Source: Rhizomys pruinosus (taxonomy: Eukaryota > Chordata > Mammalia > Rodentia > Spalacidae). From it: a stretch of 64,000 nucleotides of DNA. Both the position numbers and the translations under genes were made by a program. Shown here piece after piece: positions 10,694-21,647 of the stretch. The notes below the pieces were generated by a model. That model did not search any database. It was not told the DNA's origin and was given only the letters and a program-made list of their open reading frames with translations. Each line of letters opens with the position of its first letter. Positions within the stretch are counted from its first letter, which is position 1. The stretch spans positions 564,486 through 628,485 of the forward strand of contig VZQC01004570.1 of NCBI GenBank assembly GCA_009823505.1, in the 5' to 3' direction.

Positions 10694-11892
10694 TTAATTA
10701 CTCTCTCTTGTTGGTTGGGGATTGTTGCTGCTTTTCTCTGTCCTTTGAATTGCTTCAAGTCTTTTCTGGAGGGTTTGTTTTCTGGACATGTATTCTTTCA
10801 TCCTGTTTATGTCATGAAAGATTTTTCTTTTTCCTTTGACTATAATTGACATTTTTGCTGGGTAGAGCAACATGGGTTGGCATCTATACTCATTTAGTAC
10901 TGAGGATACTTTGGTCCGGGCTCTTCTGGCTTTCATCATTTGCATTGAAAAGTCAGCTGTAAGCCAGGAGTGGTGGTGCACACCTTTAATGCTAGCCCTT
11001 GGTAGGCAGAGGCAGGCAGATCTTTGTGAATCCAAGGCCAGCCTGGTCTACAGAGCAAGTTCCAGGACAGCTGGGGCTACAGGGAGACCCTGTCTCAAAA
11101 AGAGAAAAAAAAAAAGTCAGCTGTAAATCTGATAGGTTGCCCTTTACATGTAACTTGTTGTTTTTCTCTTGAGGCTTTCAGTAGCCTGTCTTTGTTTTCA
11201 GTATCTAGCATTTTTACTATGATATGGTGTGGGGAATTTCTTTTCTGGTCTTGTCTATTTGGTGTTCCATGTGCTTCGTGTATTTGTATGGACATGTCTT
11301 TTTTCAATTTAGGGAAATTTTCTTCTATAACTCTGTTGAAGATCTGGACAATACTGTTATCCTTGGGATTCTTCTGCTTCCTCTCTATGCCTATGATGCT
11401 GATGCAGAGGTTTGGTCTTTTCATGGTGTCCCACATTTCCTGAATATTCCATTCTCATGTTTTTTTTAATTTTTCATAATCTTTGCTTGAACACTCTAGT
11501 TCTTCCATGTTATCTTCCAAACTTGATATTCTATTTTCTGCTTCATCCATGTTGTTACTGAGGCTTTTTCCAGTCCTTTTCTGTTGACTGAATGAGTGTT
11601 CAATTTCCTTTTTCATTTCAGCCTGCGATTTCTTCAGTATTTCCACCGAACAATTTTGGTGTTTGTCATTCTCTCCCTCTAGCTCTTTAATTCATTTGTC
11701 TGAGTGTTCTTTATATTCCTCAATTCCTTTGAGTTCTTTGAGTATGTCTATGATAGTTCTTTTAAGATCTGTGTCCTGGGTTACCTCCAGGGAGTTCTCA
11801 TTGTAGGAATCTTCTATAGGTCTGGTAGAATTTGGTCCGGATTTACTATTTGGTTTTCCCATGTTATTGTTTTTTTGCCGTGCTTTTGGCAT
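10694..11892 (-). pseudogene. L1 ORF1 remnant (ORF1p, nucleic-acid chaperone)
   Basis: Start codon at 11892 (protein begins MPKARQ), stop near 10694, about 345 codons once the B1 at 10963-11111 is discounted, which is near the usual rodent ORF1p length. A coiled-coil-like, Lys/Glu-rich segment lies at 11646-11455. The conserved RNA-binding core follows, with MKRPNL and IQIHEAHGTPNRQD (about 11420-11240), and then a C-terminal LYPAK motif near 10865. Several stops separate these pieces, and a B1 interrupts the C-terminal domain, so it is dead. ORF1p normally trimerises and coats L1 RNA. Confidence 0.88.
10963..11111 (+). mobile_element. B1 SINE in L1 ORF1
   Basis: Target-site duplication aaaagtcagctgtaa, exact at 10948-10962 and 11112-11126. 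Confidence 0.95.
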
Positions 11893-11902
11893 GTGGATTT
11901 TT

Positions 11903-12040
11903 TTTGTTTGGTCTTTTCGAGTCAAGGTCTCCCTGTAGCCCCAACTGTCCTGGAACTCACTCTGTAGACCAGGCTGGCAAAGATCTGCCTGCCTCTGCCT
12001 CCCGAGTGCTAGGATCAAAGGCGTGGGCCACCAAGCCCAG
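11903..12040 (-). mobile_element. B1 SINE between L1 5' UTR and ORF1
   Basis: Reverse B1 'ggtcttttcgagtcaaggtctccc' to 'gtgggccaccaagccca', with a 9-bp internal deletion of the 'ccttgaact' block. Confidence 0.9.
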
Positions 12041-12545
12041 TTTGTGTATTTTCTTTTTATTCTATTAGAAAACTCAAGTGTTTCTTCCTTGAGTTGAAGA
12101 CTGACTTTGCTTATTTTCTTTATGTGGCTTCATTGTCTTCTTACTAGTTATGAAAGGCTGGGTGGTCTAGGCTTCAGGTTTTCAGTTTTGGTTTTGTACT
12201 GGAGGGACCAGCCAGTTCTCATCCTTCTAGTCAGGAGCTTCTCCAGAGGTCCAGGAGAGGTAACAAACAGGCCGGCTTGAACCTCACACCCCTTGACATG
12301 AGTCTACCAGTTCCTTGTGCTGGCTGCATGAGCCTATAAGATTAGGTCTCTCTGCAGGGTGGTTTCAGGCACTGCCTGCTTCAACCTCCCTGTGTGGGTC
12401 TGCCTAGGCTGGGCCTCCCTGCTGGGTGGTCTCGAAACACTGCCTGGTTCAGTCTGCCTGGGCTGGGCCTCCTGCTCTATGGGCTCAGGCACCCCTGCTT
12501 CAGCATGCCTGCATGGGCCTATCTGGGTATGCATGGCTTCTTGAG
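12041..12545 (-). promoter_or_regulatory. L1 5' UTR with monomer-like repeats
   Basis: GC-richer than the rest of the element. Between 12360 and 12530 three imperfect units of roughly 55-67 bp repeat the phrase 'gcactgcctg.ttca...ctgcctgggctgggcctcc'. Tandem monomers upstream of ORF1 are how rodent L1s carry their RNA polymerase II promoter, so this is probably the remains of one. No promoter activity can be claimed from sequence. Confidence 0.65.
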
Positions 12546-12653
12546 GCAAGGTCTCACTCTGTAGTCACAGGTGGCCTTGAACTCATGGTGATTCTCCCAT
12601 TTCAACCTTCCTAGTGCCTGATTGCAGGTGTTCACCACCATATCCAGCCCTTC
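12546..12653 (-). mobile_element. Old B1-like SINE
   Basis: 'aggcaaggtctcactctgtag' to 'tcaccaccatatccagccc', diverged. Confidence 0.7.
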
Positions 12654-12981
12654 AATAACTTTTGAAATCAAAATGAATTCTACAATATTCTTGAGAAATT
12701 TTATGGTCTACTTTCAGTAGTATTGCCAAAATAGGGTATTAGCAATGTAATGAAACATTAATTTATCCCAGTGAGGTGGGCTGCCATTCTTAGTGAAAAG
12801 TCAAATTGGCAAAGCAATTTGTAATGTAATCAGATGTAATTTACTGCTAGAAATTTCCATATGTTTAATGACCCTAAGGGTTGTGTGTAACTAGCAATTT
12901 CATTTTCTGAACGTAGCTCTGATTTTAAATTATGTAAGATAAAAATCCCTTCCTTTTTTTTGTTTAGTTGAGTAGCTTTGT
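12654..12981. other. Unique AT-rich stretch
   Basis: No repeat family or ORF that I can support. Confidence 0.5.
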
Positions 12982-13124
12982 TTTCCTTAAGATGGGATCT
13001 TGCTATGTAGGCCTGGCTAGCTTGGAATTCACTATGTAGCCCATGGTAGCTCTAACTCATAGCAATCCTCCTTCCTCAGCCTCCTGGTGCTGGGATTATA
13101 AGTATGAGACACCATACCCAGCCT
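12982..13124 (-). mobile_element. Old B1-like SINE
   Basis: 'ttttccttaagatgggatcttgc' to 'gacaccatacccagcc'. Confidence 0.75.
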
Positions 13125-13154
13125 TGCCTCCCTTTTAATTCCTCCCCACCCCCC

Positions 13155-13300
13155 GCCAGGCATGGTGGCTCATACCTTTAATCCCAGAACTCGGGAGGCA
13201 GAGGCAGGCAGATCTCTGTGAGTTCAAGGCCAGCCTGGTGTACAAAGCGAGTTTCAGGACAGCTGGAGCTACAGGGAGACCCTGTCTCAAAAACATAAAA
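13155..13300 (+). mobile_element. B1 SINE
   Basis: 'gccaggcatggtggctcatacc' to 'ctgtctcaaaaac', nearly full length. Confidence 0.92.
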
Positions 13301-13329
13301 AAATGATGTTTTAAAAAATATTTTTAAAT

Positions 13330-13503
13330 TACATGTATTTATTTACTTGAGGCAGGAAGTGTTTGTGACAGTGTTTCTGTAGATGGCAGAAAACAACTTG
13401 CAGCAGTCAGTCCTCTCCTTCCACCAAGTGGATCCCAGAGATCAAATTTATGTCATTAAGCTTGGTGGCCGGCACCTTCACCCTCTGACCCATCTCTTGG
13501 GCC
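13330..13503 (-). mobile_element. B3 SINE
   Basis: Reverse B3: 'gaaaacaacttgcagcagtcagt...ccttccacc' then '...cctctgacccatctcttgggccc'. Confidence 0.75.
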
Positions 13504-13710
13504 CTTTGTAACCCTTTTAAGCCTGTTACTAACTACTGAACACAACTCCTGCTGATATGCCATATTCCTGTTAGTGTGGTTACATAAAAAGGACACTATG
13601 CAAACCTGTTGGTAAGAGCATCATGGTTTTTCTTAACTGTTTTTCCTGAGGTCATGAAGTTAATATAGAACAAAATACTGTCATAAAAAAATTAAAAGTG
13701 AAATCTTCTG

Positions 13711-13907
13711 GCTGGGAATAGTGGCACACATCTTTAATCCCAGCACTCAGGAGGCAGCAGCAGGCAGATCTCCGTGAGTTCAAAGTCAGCCTGGTCTACA
13801 CGGCAAGTTGCAAGCTATCCAGGGCTACATAGTGAGACACACTGTCTCAAAAGAGAAGAACAGGTGGAAGAGGAGAAGGAGGAGAAAGAGGAGGAGGAGG
13901 AGGAATT
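13711..13907 (+). mobile_element. B1 SINE with a GA-rich tail
   Basis: B1 body 13711-13853, followed by a purine tail of GAG/GAA triplets to 13907. Confidence 0.85.
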
Positions 13908-13967
13908 CTGCTGTATATGGATGAGTAGAAAGATTAAGGGAACCAGGAATGTTTTCAAGAAGGTTTC

Positions 13968-14060
13968 AGTTCTGCTACTTCTTTCAGCAACTTAAGTAAC
14001 TCCTCTGAGCCTTAGTTTCCTCATTTTAAAAAGGAGGAAAAATATTTAAATGGGACAGTT
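13968..14060 (+). mobile_element. MIR fragment
   Basis: 'cttaagtaactcctctgagccttagtttcctcattttaaaa' is the MIR core. An old, pan-mammalian SINE. Confidence 0.65.
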
Positions 14061-14195
14061 TTAATGGCAATCTCTTATGAGTTATAATTTGCTGCAGGAA
14101 TATTAGCAACCATTTCTCGCAGAGGTCTGCATTTCAGAAGTAGAGACACAGCCAAGAGGAGAAATGTGGTCTGGCCTAGGGGTCAGGATGTGTTG

Positions 14196-14362
14196 ATGAA
14201 CATATCAGACTTGGGTTCTAGAGTCAGGTTGCTTGGGGTCAGATGATAGTGCTTCTACTTAACAGCTGAGTGTGGAGAAGATATAACTTCTTTGGAAGCC
14301 TGGTCATTTATAAAAGTAGGTAGTAATAGCACCAACCACACCACATTGATAGTTATTTAAAC
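14196..14362 (+). mobile_element. MIR
   Basis: 'ttctagagtcaggttgcttggggtc...ttaacagctgagtgtgg...gtaatagcacc' follows the MIR order. Confidence 0.6.
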
Positions 14363-14408
14363 AACATCCATTCTCTTTTTTTTCCTTACCAACGAAACTC
14401 CAATTTGG

Positions 14409-14626
14409 GGGACTGGAGAAATGGCTTGGCAGTTAAGAGCACTGGCTGCTTTTGAAGAGGACCCAGGTTCAGTTCCCAGCACCCATATGGTGGCTAACAA
14501 CTATTTGTAACTCCAGTTCCAAGGGTATCTGATGCCCCCTTCTGGGCTTGACAGGCATTCCATGACATGGGTTCATTTACATAAGTGCATTCAAAACACT
14601 CATACACATGAAATAAAATAAATAAT
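14409..14626 (+). mobile_element. B2/B3 SINE, older member of a tandem pair
   Basis: tRNA-like head 'gactggagaaatggcttggcag', body, then an 'aaataaaataaataataaaa' tail. Confidence 0.85.
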
Positions 14627-14642
14627 AAAAGATTTTAAATTC

Positions 14643-14884
14643 TGGGCTGGAGAGATGGCCTAGCGATTAAGAGCGCCGACTGCTCTTACAGAGGACCTGG
14701 GTTCAATCCCCAGCACCCACATGGCGGCCAAGAACCGTCTGAAACTCCAATTCCAGGAGAACTCCAGTTCCAGGGGAATCCTACACCCTCTTCTGACCTC
14801 TGCAGCCTTGCACGACACGGGTGCACAAACCTGCATGCAGACAGTACATTGATACACATACAGAAGTAAATAAAAATTTTTTTA
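14643..14884 (+). mobile_element. B2 SINE inserted at the tail of another B2
   Basis: Exact duplication aaaagattttaaattc at 14627-14642 and 14885-14900. The target was the A-rich tail of the preceding B2, giving a head-to-tail SINE pair. Confidence 0.95.
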
Positions 14885-14900
14885 AAAAGATTTTAAATTC

Positions 14901-16037
14901 CATTTTTTTTCTTAATGGCAATGTGCTCAGCCAACCAAAATTTTGCTAGATTCTCTTGCAGTTCTGGCCAATAAGATATAAATAGAAATCTACTGGCTGG
15001 AATTTCCAGAAAAGCTCTTTTTCTGATTAAAAAGGAAAAGTATTAACTGGTTGGAGCCTTTTTCTTTGACCTTCACCTATTCTTCCTGGAACCAGAATGA
15101 AGCGCCTAGAGAAGGGGCAGCCATCTTGTGAGGATTATTAGAAAGAAAACCTGTAGATCTGTAACACAGGTCAAGCCTGAGATGTGGATGACAAAGGAAA
15201 GCTGCTTATTTCTTGGCTATATCACATAAGATTTAAAAGAAAAAAACCAAAGCTCTCTGTATTAAGCTTCTGCTATTTCATTTATTTCATTACATGAAGC
15301 TAAATGCATTCTCTAACTAATATACATGCAAAGAAGTTTAAGTGTTGCCTGGCTTATGTTAGTCAATAAATGTTTATAATCATACTGTCTGCTAACAAGC
15401 TGGCTAGTAAAGGTTCTCTTTGGAGTAGAATATCACTTTTCTTTTTTAATATCAACCCTCTCCCAATTCTCAGGTGTGCAGGAGATGGATACTACTCCAC
15501 ATTCTAATTGGTCTAGGGCAATTAGCTTATCCCACTTCCCAAGCAATGGTGATTGTTCAGAAATGGGCACAGACCTCAGGCCCAGTCAGTTAGAATATAC
15601 TCTTCTGCCAAAAAGAGCATTTGGAGAATGCACATAACTAAAGAGACAACATGAGTGAGTCTCAGGGCTCAAGAGCACTGGGACATAGCCTCACCAGCCT
15701 CACCAAGTACGATGCTCTGAGCAATACTGTCATCACAGGGAAAGCCTGTTGAGAGGGTGCTCTTGACACATGGAGAAGGGCAGACCAAAAGAGGCCAGAG
15801 AAATGGAATTGGATCATAAAAGTTTCTGAATCAAATCTTACTTTGGGACTTTTCAAACCAAATTTTTCAAACTCATTTTGGGTGGGATGTTCTGCCACTT
15901 GCAGCCACAAGATTCCTTCTGATACTGATATGAGAAAAAGTATGAAAAAGAATTTGTGTGTATATATGTTTGTGTGTGTGCACACAGTTGTGGAAGCTAA
16001 GGTCAACTTGTCTTCCTCAATTACTTCATCTTCTTAT
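14901..16037. other. Mostly unique stretch
   Basis: No known repeat except a short TG-rich run at 15957-15980. Stop-free frames here are short and lack splice or codon signals. Nothing gene-like is seen. Confidence 0.55.
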
Positions 16038-16182
16038 TTCTTTTTGAGACAGGGTCTCCCTATAGCCTCAGCTGGCCTGGAACTCACTCTGTAGACCACG
16101 CTGGCCTTGAACTCACAAAATCTGCCTGCCTCTGCCTCCCACGTGCTAGGATTAAAGGCGTACACCACCACACCTGGCTTAA
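16038..16182 (-). mobile_element. B1 SINE
   Basis: 'ctttttgagacagggtctcc' to 'accaccacacctggctt'. Confidence 0.92.
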
Positions 16183-16280
16183 AGATAGTTCTTAGCCCCC
16201 ATGTAGGTGCTGGGAATTGAACCCGTGTCCTCTGCAAGAGCAGTTAGCGCTCTTAACTGCTGGACCATCTCTCCAGCCCC
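16183..16280 (-). mobile_element. B2 SINE, head half only
   Basis: Only the tRNA-like half is present ('...gaacccgtgtcctctgcaagag...ggaccatctctccagcccc'). It is truncated where the B1 abuts it. Confidence 0.88.
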
Positions 16281-16309
16281 TCCATCTTATTATTTTAACT
16301 TTATCTTAT

Positions 16310-16393
16310 TTATTTATTCATTCATTCATTCACTCATTCATTTATTGTGCTCTTGTGTGTGTGTGTGTGTGTGTGTCTGTGTGTGTGTGTGTG
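16310..16393. repeat. (TTCA/TTTA)n followed by (TG)n
   Basis: Tetranucleotide tract to about 16345, then a TG tract (16352-16393) with one TC interruption. Confidence 0.9.
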
Positions 16394-16560
16394 ATGAATG
16401 TGTCGGGGATGAATGTGCCATGGTGTATGTGTGGAGATCAGAGGACAACTTTATGCAGTTTGTTCTCTCCTTCCACCTTTACAAGGGCTCTGGAGATCAA
16501 ACTCAGGTTGTCAGGCTTGCATGACTGGCGCCTTTAACCATAGAGACTTTCTTGCCAACC
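16394..16560 (-). mobile_element. B3 SINE
   Basis: 'gtatgtgtggagatcagaggacaacttt...ccttccacctttac...gcgcctttaaccatagag'. The adjacent TG tract is its usual 3' simple tail. Confidence 0.75.
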
Positions 16561-16786
16561 TTCTACCTTACTTTTTGAGACATGGTCTCTCACTAAATCT
16601 GGGTTCACCTATTGGCTAGAATGATTACCCAGCAAATCTCAAGGATCTCTATACTCAACCCCCAACACTGGGGTCACATGTGCAGGGTACCAACCTGGCC
16701 TTTTACATGGATGCTGGGGATCTAGCTCAGGTCCTCATGCTTGCACAGCAAACACTTTATCAACTGAGCCATCTCTCTAACCCCAA
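16561..16786 (-). mobile_element. tRNA-derived rodent SINE (RSINE/B4 group)
   Basis: 'ttttgagacatggtctctcac...' and '...ggatctagctcaggtcctcatgcttgcacagcaaacactttatcaactgagccatctctc'. Family placement is approximate. Confidence 0.6.
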
Positions 16787-16835
16787 GATATATTGTTTTT
16801 TTAGTGCATCTATTTAATAAAATCTATAGTCAACC

Positions 16836-16962
16836 CAGGCATGGTGCTGTCCACCTTTAATCCTAGCACACAGGAGGCAGAGCCGGGTGGATCTCTGGTC
16901 TACAAAATGTCCCAGGCCAACCTGTGATACATAATGAGACCCTGTCTCAGAAAACAAAACAA
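16836..16962 (+). mobile_element. Diverged B1 SINE
   Basis: 'cccaggcatggtgctgtccacc' to 'gagaccctgtctcag', with internal deletions. Confidence 0.8.
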
Positions 16963-18007
16963 AACAGCACAGTACAAATCTATATCCAAATCACTTTTTC
17001 AAAAGAAAAATAAAAAGCAACAACAACAAAAAAAACCACACAACTAATTTGCAATTGTGTGAATTCATTCAAGCTTCTCTTCCAAAAGATAAAGTCAGCC
17101 AATTCGAAGTGTGTTTTTGTTTTTGTAAACATGTCCATTAAGAATAGATGTGCATCTGGGTTTTACAATGAACATTAGACCCAGAGGCAGATTCTGGAAA
17201 CTTATGACTAATACTAAAATATTATTCACAGACAGTTGTCATGGCAGCCTGCTCATTTTGCACAAAATAGAACCTGGTACATTTTAGCAGGCTTTAGACA
17301 AAAACTGCTAGCCCACAGGCAGTCTTGAACTGAGTTTAAAAAAAAAAACATTAATTGGTTTTGGTTTTGTTATGGCACATAGTCTTCACACTATATGTTC
17401 ATTGAGTGAAAAAGATCCCCAGAACTTCAAATCACTAAAAAATATACATTTGATTTTGGCTTAACAAAACCTGCACCACTCTTGGAAAACTTTCCATCAG
17501 ACTATGGAAAGCCACTTAGAAGCAGATTTCACTGGACACACAGTTGAATTCATGTGGAAATATAGAGGGAGTTGCATATTTCATTGGCTGATATCAGATT
17601 CTGCCTTCTAAGTGGTATGCTATGGAAGTAGGGAGTAGCCAATTTTTCTTGTGCTCAGTTACATAGCCCCAGTGGAGTGACTTTAGAAACTAGGGGTATC
17701 TCAAGACAAGTAAGAGGGGAGTGACAAAGTATTTTGGGCTGATCTATTTCTAGAGTGGCTGTCTATATAAAATCTCATCTCATTGAATGTGATTGTGGAT
17801 AATTTTGAAGAGTATAGATAGCTAGTGTCCAGAGGAATACTACACAGAAGGCTTGTCACTATTAGAGAGGCTTTTGAGTATCAATCACCCAGTCTCTTCT
17901 CCTGTGTACCTTCTCTCTGAGTTTCTTCTTTAAGATAGAGGACACTGGATCTTAATTATAAAAATCAAGAACCATCCTATATTAGGCAAACCACATCAAG
18001 TCATTAT
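16963..18007. other. Unique stretch
   Basis: No SINE, LINE or exon-like signal recognised in about 1 kb. Confidence 0.55.
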
Positions 18008-18345
18008 TGTGGTGGTTTGAAAGAGAAATGTCCCCAGTAGGCTCAGGTATTTGAATAGTTGGTCTCTGGTTGGTGGCACAGTTTGGGGACATTTAGGAGG
18101 TGCAGCCCTGCTGGAGTAAGTATGTCACTAGGGGTGGGTTTTGAGAATTCATAGCCTTTCCCTGCTTCCCATTTATTCTCTGTGCAGTTCAAATGTCATC
18201 TCTCAGCTTCCTGCTCCAGCAGCCTTCTGCCATGCTTGCCCCACCATTATTGGCTCCTTGTCTGGAACCTAAGTCAAAATAAATTTTCTTCCATAAAGTG
18301 TCTTTGGTCATGGTGTTTATCACAGATACAGAAAAGTAACTGATT
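18008..18345 (+). repeat. Rodent medium-reiterated repeat, URR1-like (tentative)
   Basis: 'gtggtggtttgaaagagaaatg...ccagtaggctca' to '...aaataaattttcttccataaag...ggtcatggtgtttatcacag...aaaagtaact'. The same family recurs at 35683-36282. The family name is from memory and not checked. Confidence 0.65.
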
Positions 18346-18401
18346 ACCTTCCATTAATATCTTAAAACAAATAACTAAGGTTCTTCAAACTTCTAGAAAT
18401 G

Positions 18402-18548
18402 GACCTTTTTTTGAGACAAGGTTTTCCTATAGCCTCAGCTAGTCTGTCTTTGTATACCAGGCTGGCTTTGATCTCATAGAGATCCATCCACCTGCCCTTG
18501 CCTCCCAAGTGCTGGGACTAAGATCATCTACTACCATGCCTTGCTTAT
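18402..18548 (-). mobile_element. B1 SINE
   Basis: 'tttttttgagacaaggttttcc' to 'actaccatgccttgctta'. Confidence 0.85.
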
Positions 18549-18857
18549 ACCTTAAAAAAACCTCCCATATCACCCAATACTGTGATCCTAGACAAATATA
18601 CACATAGATGGGGACACAAAACAATCTTCCAGTATAAAATCTCAAGTGAACAAATTGAAGACTTCGTCAAAATGAGCTCCTTACCTGAGACTCCCTAGTG
18701 CCCAGCTATCTTAGTTCTTGGATTCCCTGAGTCACAAGGATCTGATCTCATCCCGGACTGGCAGATCCCTCATCATGGCAGACAGCTCAATCCTAACTGG
18801 CTAGTCCAAGACCCTGTGCAATCCAATCATAAAATCACAACTCAAAAGTTGCACCTG

Positions 18858-18972
18858 GTATCACTCATCTGTCTAATTGTATGGCAAACTGAGCAACGTC
18901 AATGTGATCTGAAAACAACTGCGCTCTTATATTGTGAATCCCTTAAAATATAATAAATAATAAAAAAGAAAA
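18858..18972 (+). mobile_element. Orphan poly(A)-tailed retrocopy, source unknown
   Basis: A 115-bp segment ending in an A-rich tail with AATAAT/AATAAA-like motifs, flanked by the exact 14-bp duplication aaaagttgcacctg (18844-18857 and 18973-18986). This is the signature of L1-driven retroposition. The body ('atggcaaactgagcaacgtc', 'acaactgcgctcttatattg') matches no SINE that I recognise, so it is probably a 5'-truncated copy of a cellular transcript's 3' end. Confidence 0.8.
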
Positions 18973-19195
18973 AAAAGTTGCACCTGTCTCTACCTGAACT
19001 GAGACCATTTCTTTCATCCAAATTGTACATCAACATAAAGTGGCTCCAAAACTGAACAGTAAGCACTACTCAGCTGTGCCATAACCTGACAAGTTGGGAA
19101 AACAACACGAGATAAAAACAAACATTCAACAAGGATGAGATCACTTACCCATATCAAGACACACTATCACACAAGTCCAGATGCCCAGGTCTCAG

Positions 19196-19232
19196 CAAAA
19201 CAAAACAAAACAAAACAAAGCAAAACAAAACA
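19196..19232. repeat. (AAAAC)n microsatellite
   Basis: Seven AAAAC-type units with one G change. Confidence 0.9.
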
Positions 19233-19413
19233 GACAACATGAATAACCAATGTAATATGAATAATACAGAAATTAATAAACCCATCATAATTTTCCCTGA
19301 GAATGAAAACCAAATGGACAGATAAGGCAATGATTTCAAAATATCAATTATAAATATGCTCAAAGAATTCAAACAGTATATGAATACAGAACAGAATCAA
19401 GACAAGACTGTGA

Positions 19414-19566
19414 AAGCCGGGCGTGGTGGCACATGCCTTTAATCCTAGCACTTGGGAGGCAGAGGCAGGCAGATCTTTGTGAGTTCAAGGGCAGCCTGGT
19501 CTACAGCGTGAATTCCAGGACAGCTGGGGCTACAGGGAGACCCTGTCTTGAAAAGACCAAAAAAAA
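19414..19566 (+). mobile_element. B1 SINE
   Basis: 'gccgggcgtggtggcacatgcc' to 'cttgaaaagacc' plus A7; close to the local consensus, so young. Confidence 0.95.
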
Positions 19567-19886
19567 GCTGGGGAGTTGAATACCTCAGTGGACTTATCTA
19601 GAGGAGGGACTTTTAATAACTAAGAGGTATGTAGGTAATTGCTTTGAAAATGCAGTCAGTGCTCCATGTCGGGTCTTCCACATTCTCCATTCAACCAACT
19701 ATAAATTGGAAATGCTTGGAAAAAAAAATTGCACATCTATTAAAGATGCACACATGTTTTTACTTGTTATTCCCTAACAGTTATCACTTACTTACATAGC
19801 ATTTACATTGCAGTGTGTTTAATGCATAAGCTGTCTAGTGGGAATTTAAAGCATTCAGGAGGATGTGCGCATGCTAGGGCTTTTAA

Positions 19887-20108
19887 AATAGTAGTTTATT
19901 TTATTATTTCCATATAATGTATGAGGGTAATTGTCTGTATGTAAGTGCAACCGGTTCAGCAATAACTTTGGGGTCAGAGAAAGCCTTGAATTTCCCGGGA
20001 CGGGGTAGAGACGGTTGTTAGCTCCTGTGTGGGGTTGCTGGGGATCAAACCTGGTCCTCTGCCAAGACCAGTCAGAACTCTTAGCTGCTGAGCCGACTCT
20101 CTAGCCTC
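19887..20108 (-). mobile_element. B2 SINE, diverged
   Basis: '...ggtgctgggatc'-type core reads 'gctggggatcaaacctggtcctctgccaag', ending 'gccgactctctagcc'. Confidence 0.82.
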
Positions 20109-21426
20109 ATGCTAAAACGTTTTTTACAAATGATTTGAGTATCCATGCTTCCCATATGAGTTCCTAGAACCAATCCCCCTGAGATGCTGAGGGACATTTG
20201 GGGATAGAAGACAGGACTATGACCTCTACCATCTGGGGTCAGTAGAGGCTTTAGTCTTGTTTCTTGTCACTACCTTTTAACCTTTCTAAGACCCAAAGCT
20301 CCAGCTCAGAATATGAGTCACAATAACCACAAGTGTTGAAGTTCAATGAAACCCTTGTAACACCCTCTTGTCTATATCTTCAAGTCTGAAATCACAAAGT
20401 ACCAAGACTTGAACAAATTAAAGGACTGTATACTTAACTCAGTAAACCTCAGTGTTGAGCCTGAGCAAAACTGTGCCTTGAGAGCCTGCCTGCTTATTAG
20501 CACAGCCTCCCTTAGGCTTTTCATGTAAAGAAGGGAACTGCCTCTTATTTCTCAGCTTCTGTGGGCAGAAAGGAATGTGCTGTCCATACCCCACTGTGCA
20601 AGACGAGGGTGGACACGGGTGCCTCCACCACCACCCAAGTCCTGGATCCACGCCAGAGAGGCATTATTCTTGCAGACAAAATAAAAGAGTGCTGATAGCT
20701 GAAGCACTCTGTTGCTTTTTTAAATGAAGCAAGCTCTTCAAATTGCTGGCTTGGAACCAAAGCACAGTATGTTGTCTCCCCCGCCACACACACACACACA
20801 ACACACACACAAACACCCACAACACACATTCTTCTCCTTCTGGCCCTTTCACTAGGCCCTGCATGGCTGGGATTCCTTGTCTCATCAGCATCAGCAGGCA
20901 GCAGCAGCAGCAGAATAAACTAGGCTGCTCAAATAGCCTGCGACTGTGGAGCAGGGTCTGCAGGTGTTTACTGGTGATGTGGGGACACAGCTTTCTTGGA
21001 GGTCTAGGACAGCTGGGGTTTTTTAGGGCCCCAGGATGTACAAAATGATCTTTCAAAGAGTAACCTCAGGAAAGTAAGAGTCTTTAGGATTTCAAAGCTG
21101 ACCCCTTCGAGGTGTGTCCAACTCCTATACCTCTGCCTACCACCCTGCCCCTGGAGTTACTTTGGATACTGGATGTGGAAGGTAAACTTCAACAGCCACT
21201 GTGCCCTGGAGATGGCTGAGCTCAGGAGTACACCATAAAGAGAATATCCAGTCCCACCCAGGAGCAGAACCCAAAGTCCATAGCCTATTCTATTTCACTT
21301 ACTCCACTGAGACAAGCACGGGCAGGCTGGCCAAATGTAAACAGAGGACCCCAGTGCTCTCTGGCTGCCAGTCTAGCCCAAAATGACAAGTCCTAGGTCC
21401 TCGTGAGAAAGCCTGCCTCAAAAAAT
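20109..21426. other. Unique stretch with a short CA tract
   Basis: Contains a CA-rich run at 20787-20830 and a CAG-rich run at 20885-20912. Open frames on either strand (for example 20664-21056 minus) pass through these low-complexity runs and lack support. No gene is called. Confidence 0.55.
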
Positions 21427-21640
21427 AAGGGGCAACTAGAGAGATTGCTCACTTTTTAAGAGCACTGGCTGTTTTCGCAGAGGACCTGGGTTTGGTAGCC
21501 AGCAACAACAGGGAAACTCACACTGTCTGTAACTTCAATTACCAAGGATCCGACACCCTATTCTGCCCCATGGGCAGCCACATGTACATGGCATTCAAAC
21601 AATACAGGAACACATGCACAGAAAAAAAAAAAAGCAAAAG
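21427..21640 (+). mobile_element. B2 SINE, diverged
   Basis: 'ggggcaactagagagattgctc' to 'cacatgcacag' plus A12. Confidence 0.8.
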
Positions 21641-21647
21641 TAAACTC

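Larger units (their letters stand above)
7424..12545 (-). mobile_element. Near full-length minus-strand L1 lacking the reverse-transcriptase middle
   Basis: Read on the minus strand: 5' UTR (12545-12041), ORF1 (about 11892-10694), ORF2 endonuclease (10615-9930), then an abrupt join near 9925 to the very end of ORF2, and a 3' UTR ending at 7424. Compared with the plus-strand L1 (1-4327), the reverse-transcriptase part is absent, equivalent to plus-copy bases about 690-3645 excluding that copy's insertions. Inside it sit a B2 (8197-8425), a nested insertion complex (8938-9644) and B1s (10195-10339, 10963-11111, about 11903-12040). It is tail-to-tail with the first L1, 3 kb apart. Confidence 0.9.
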
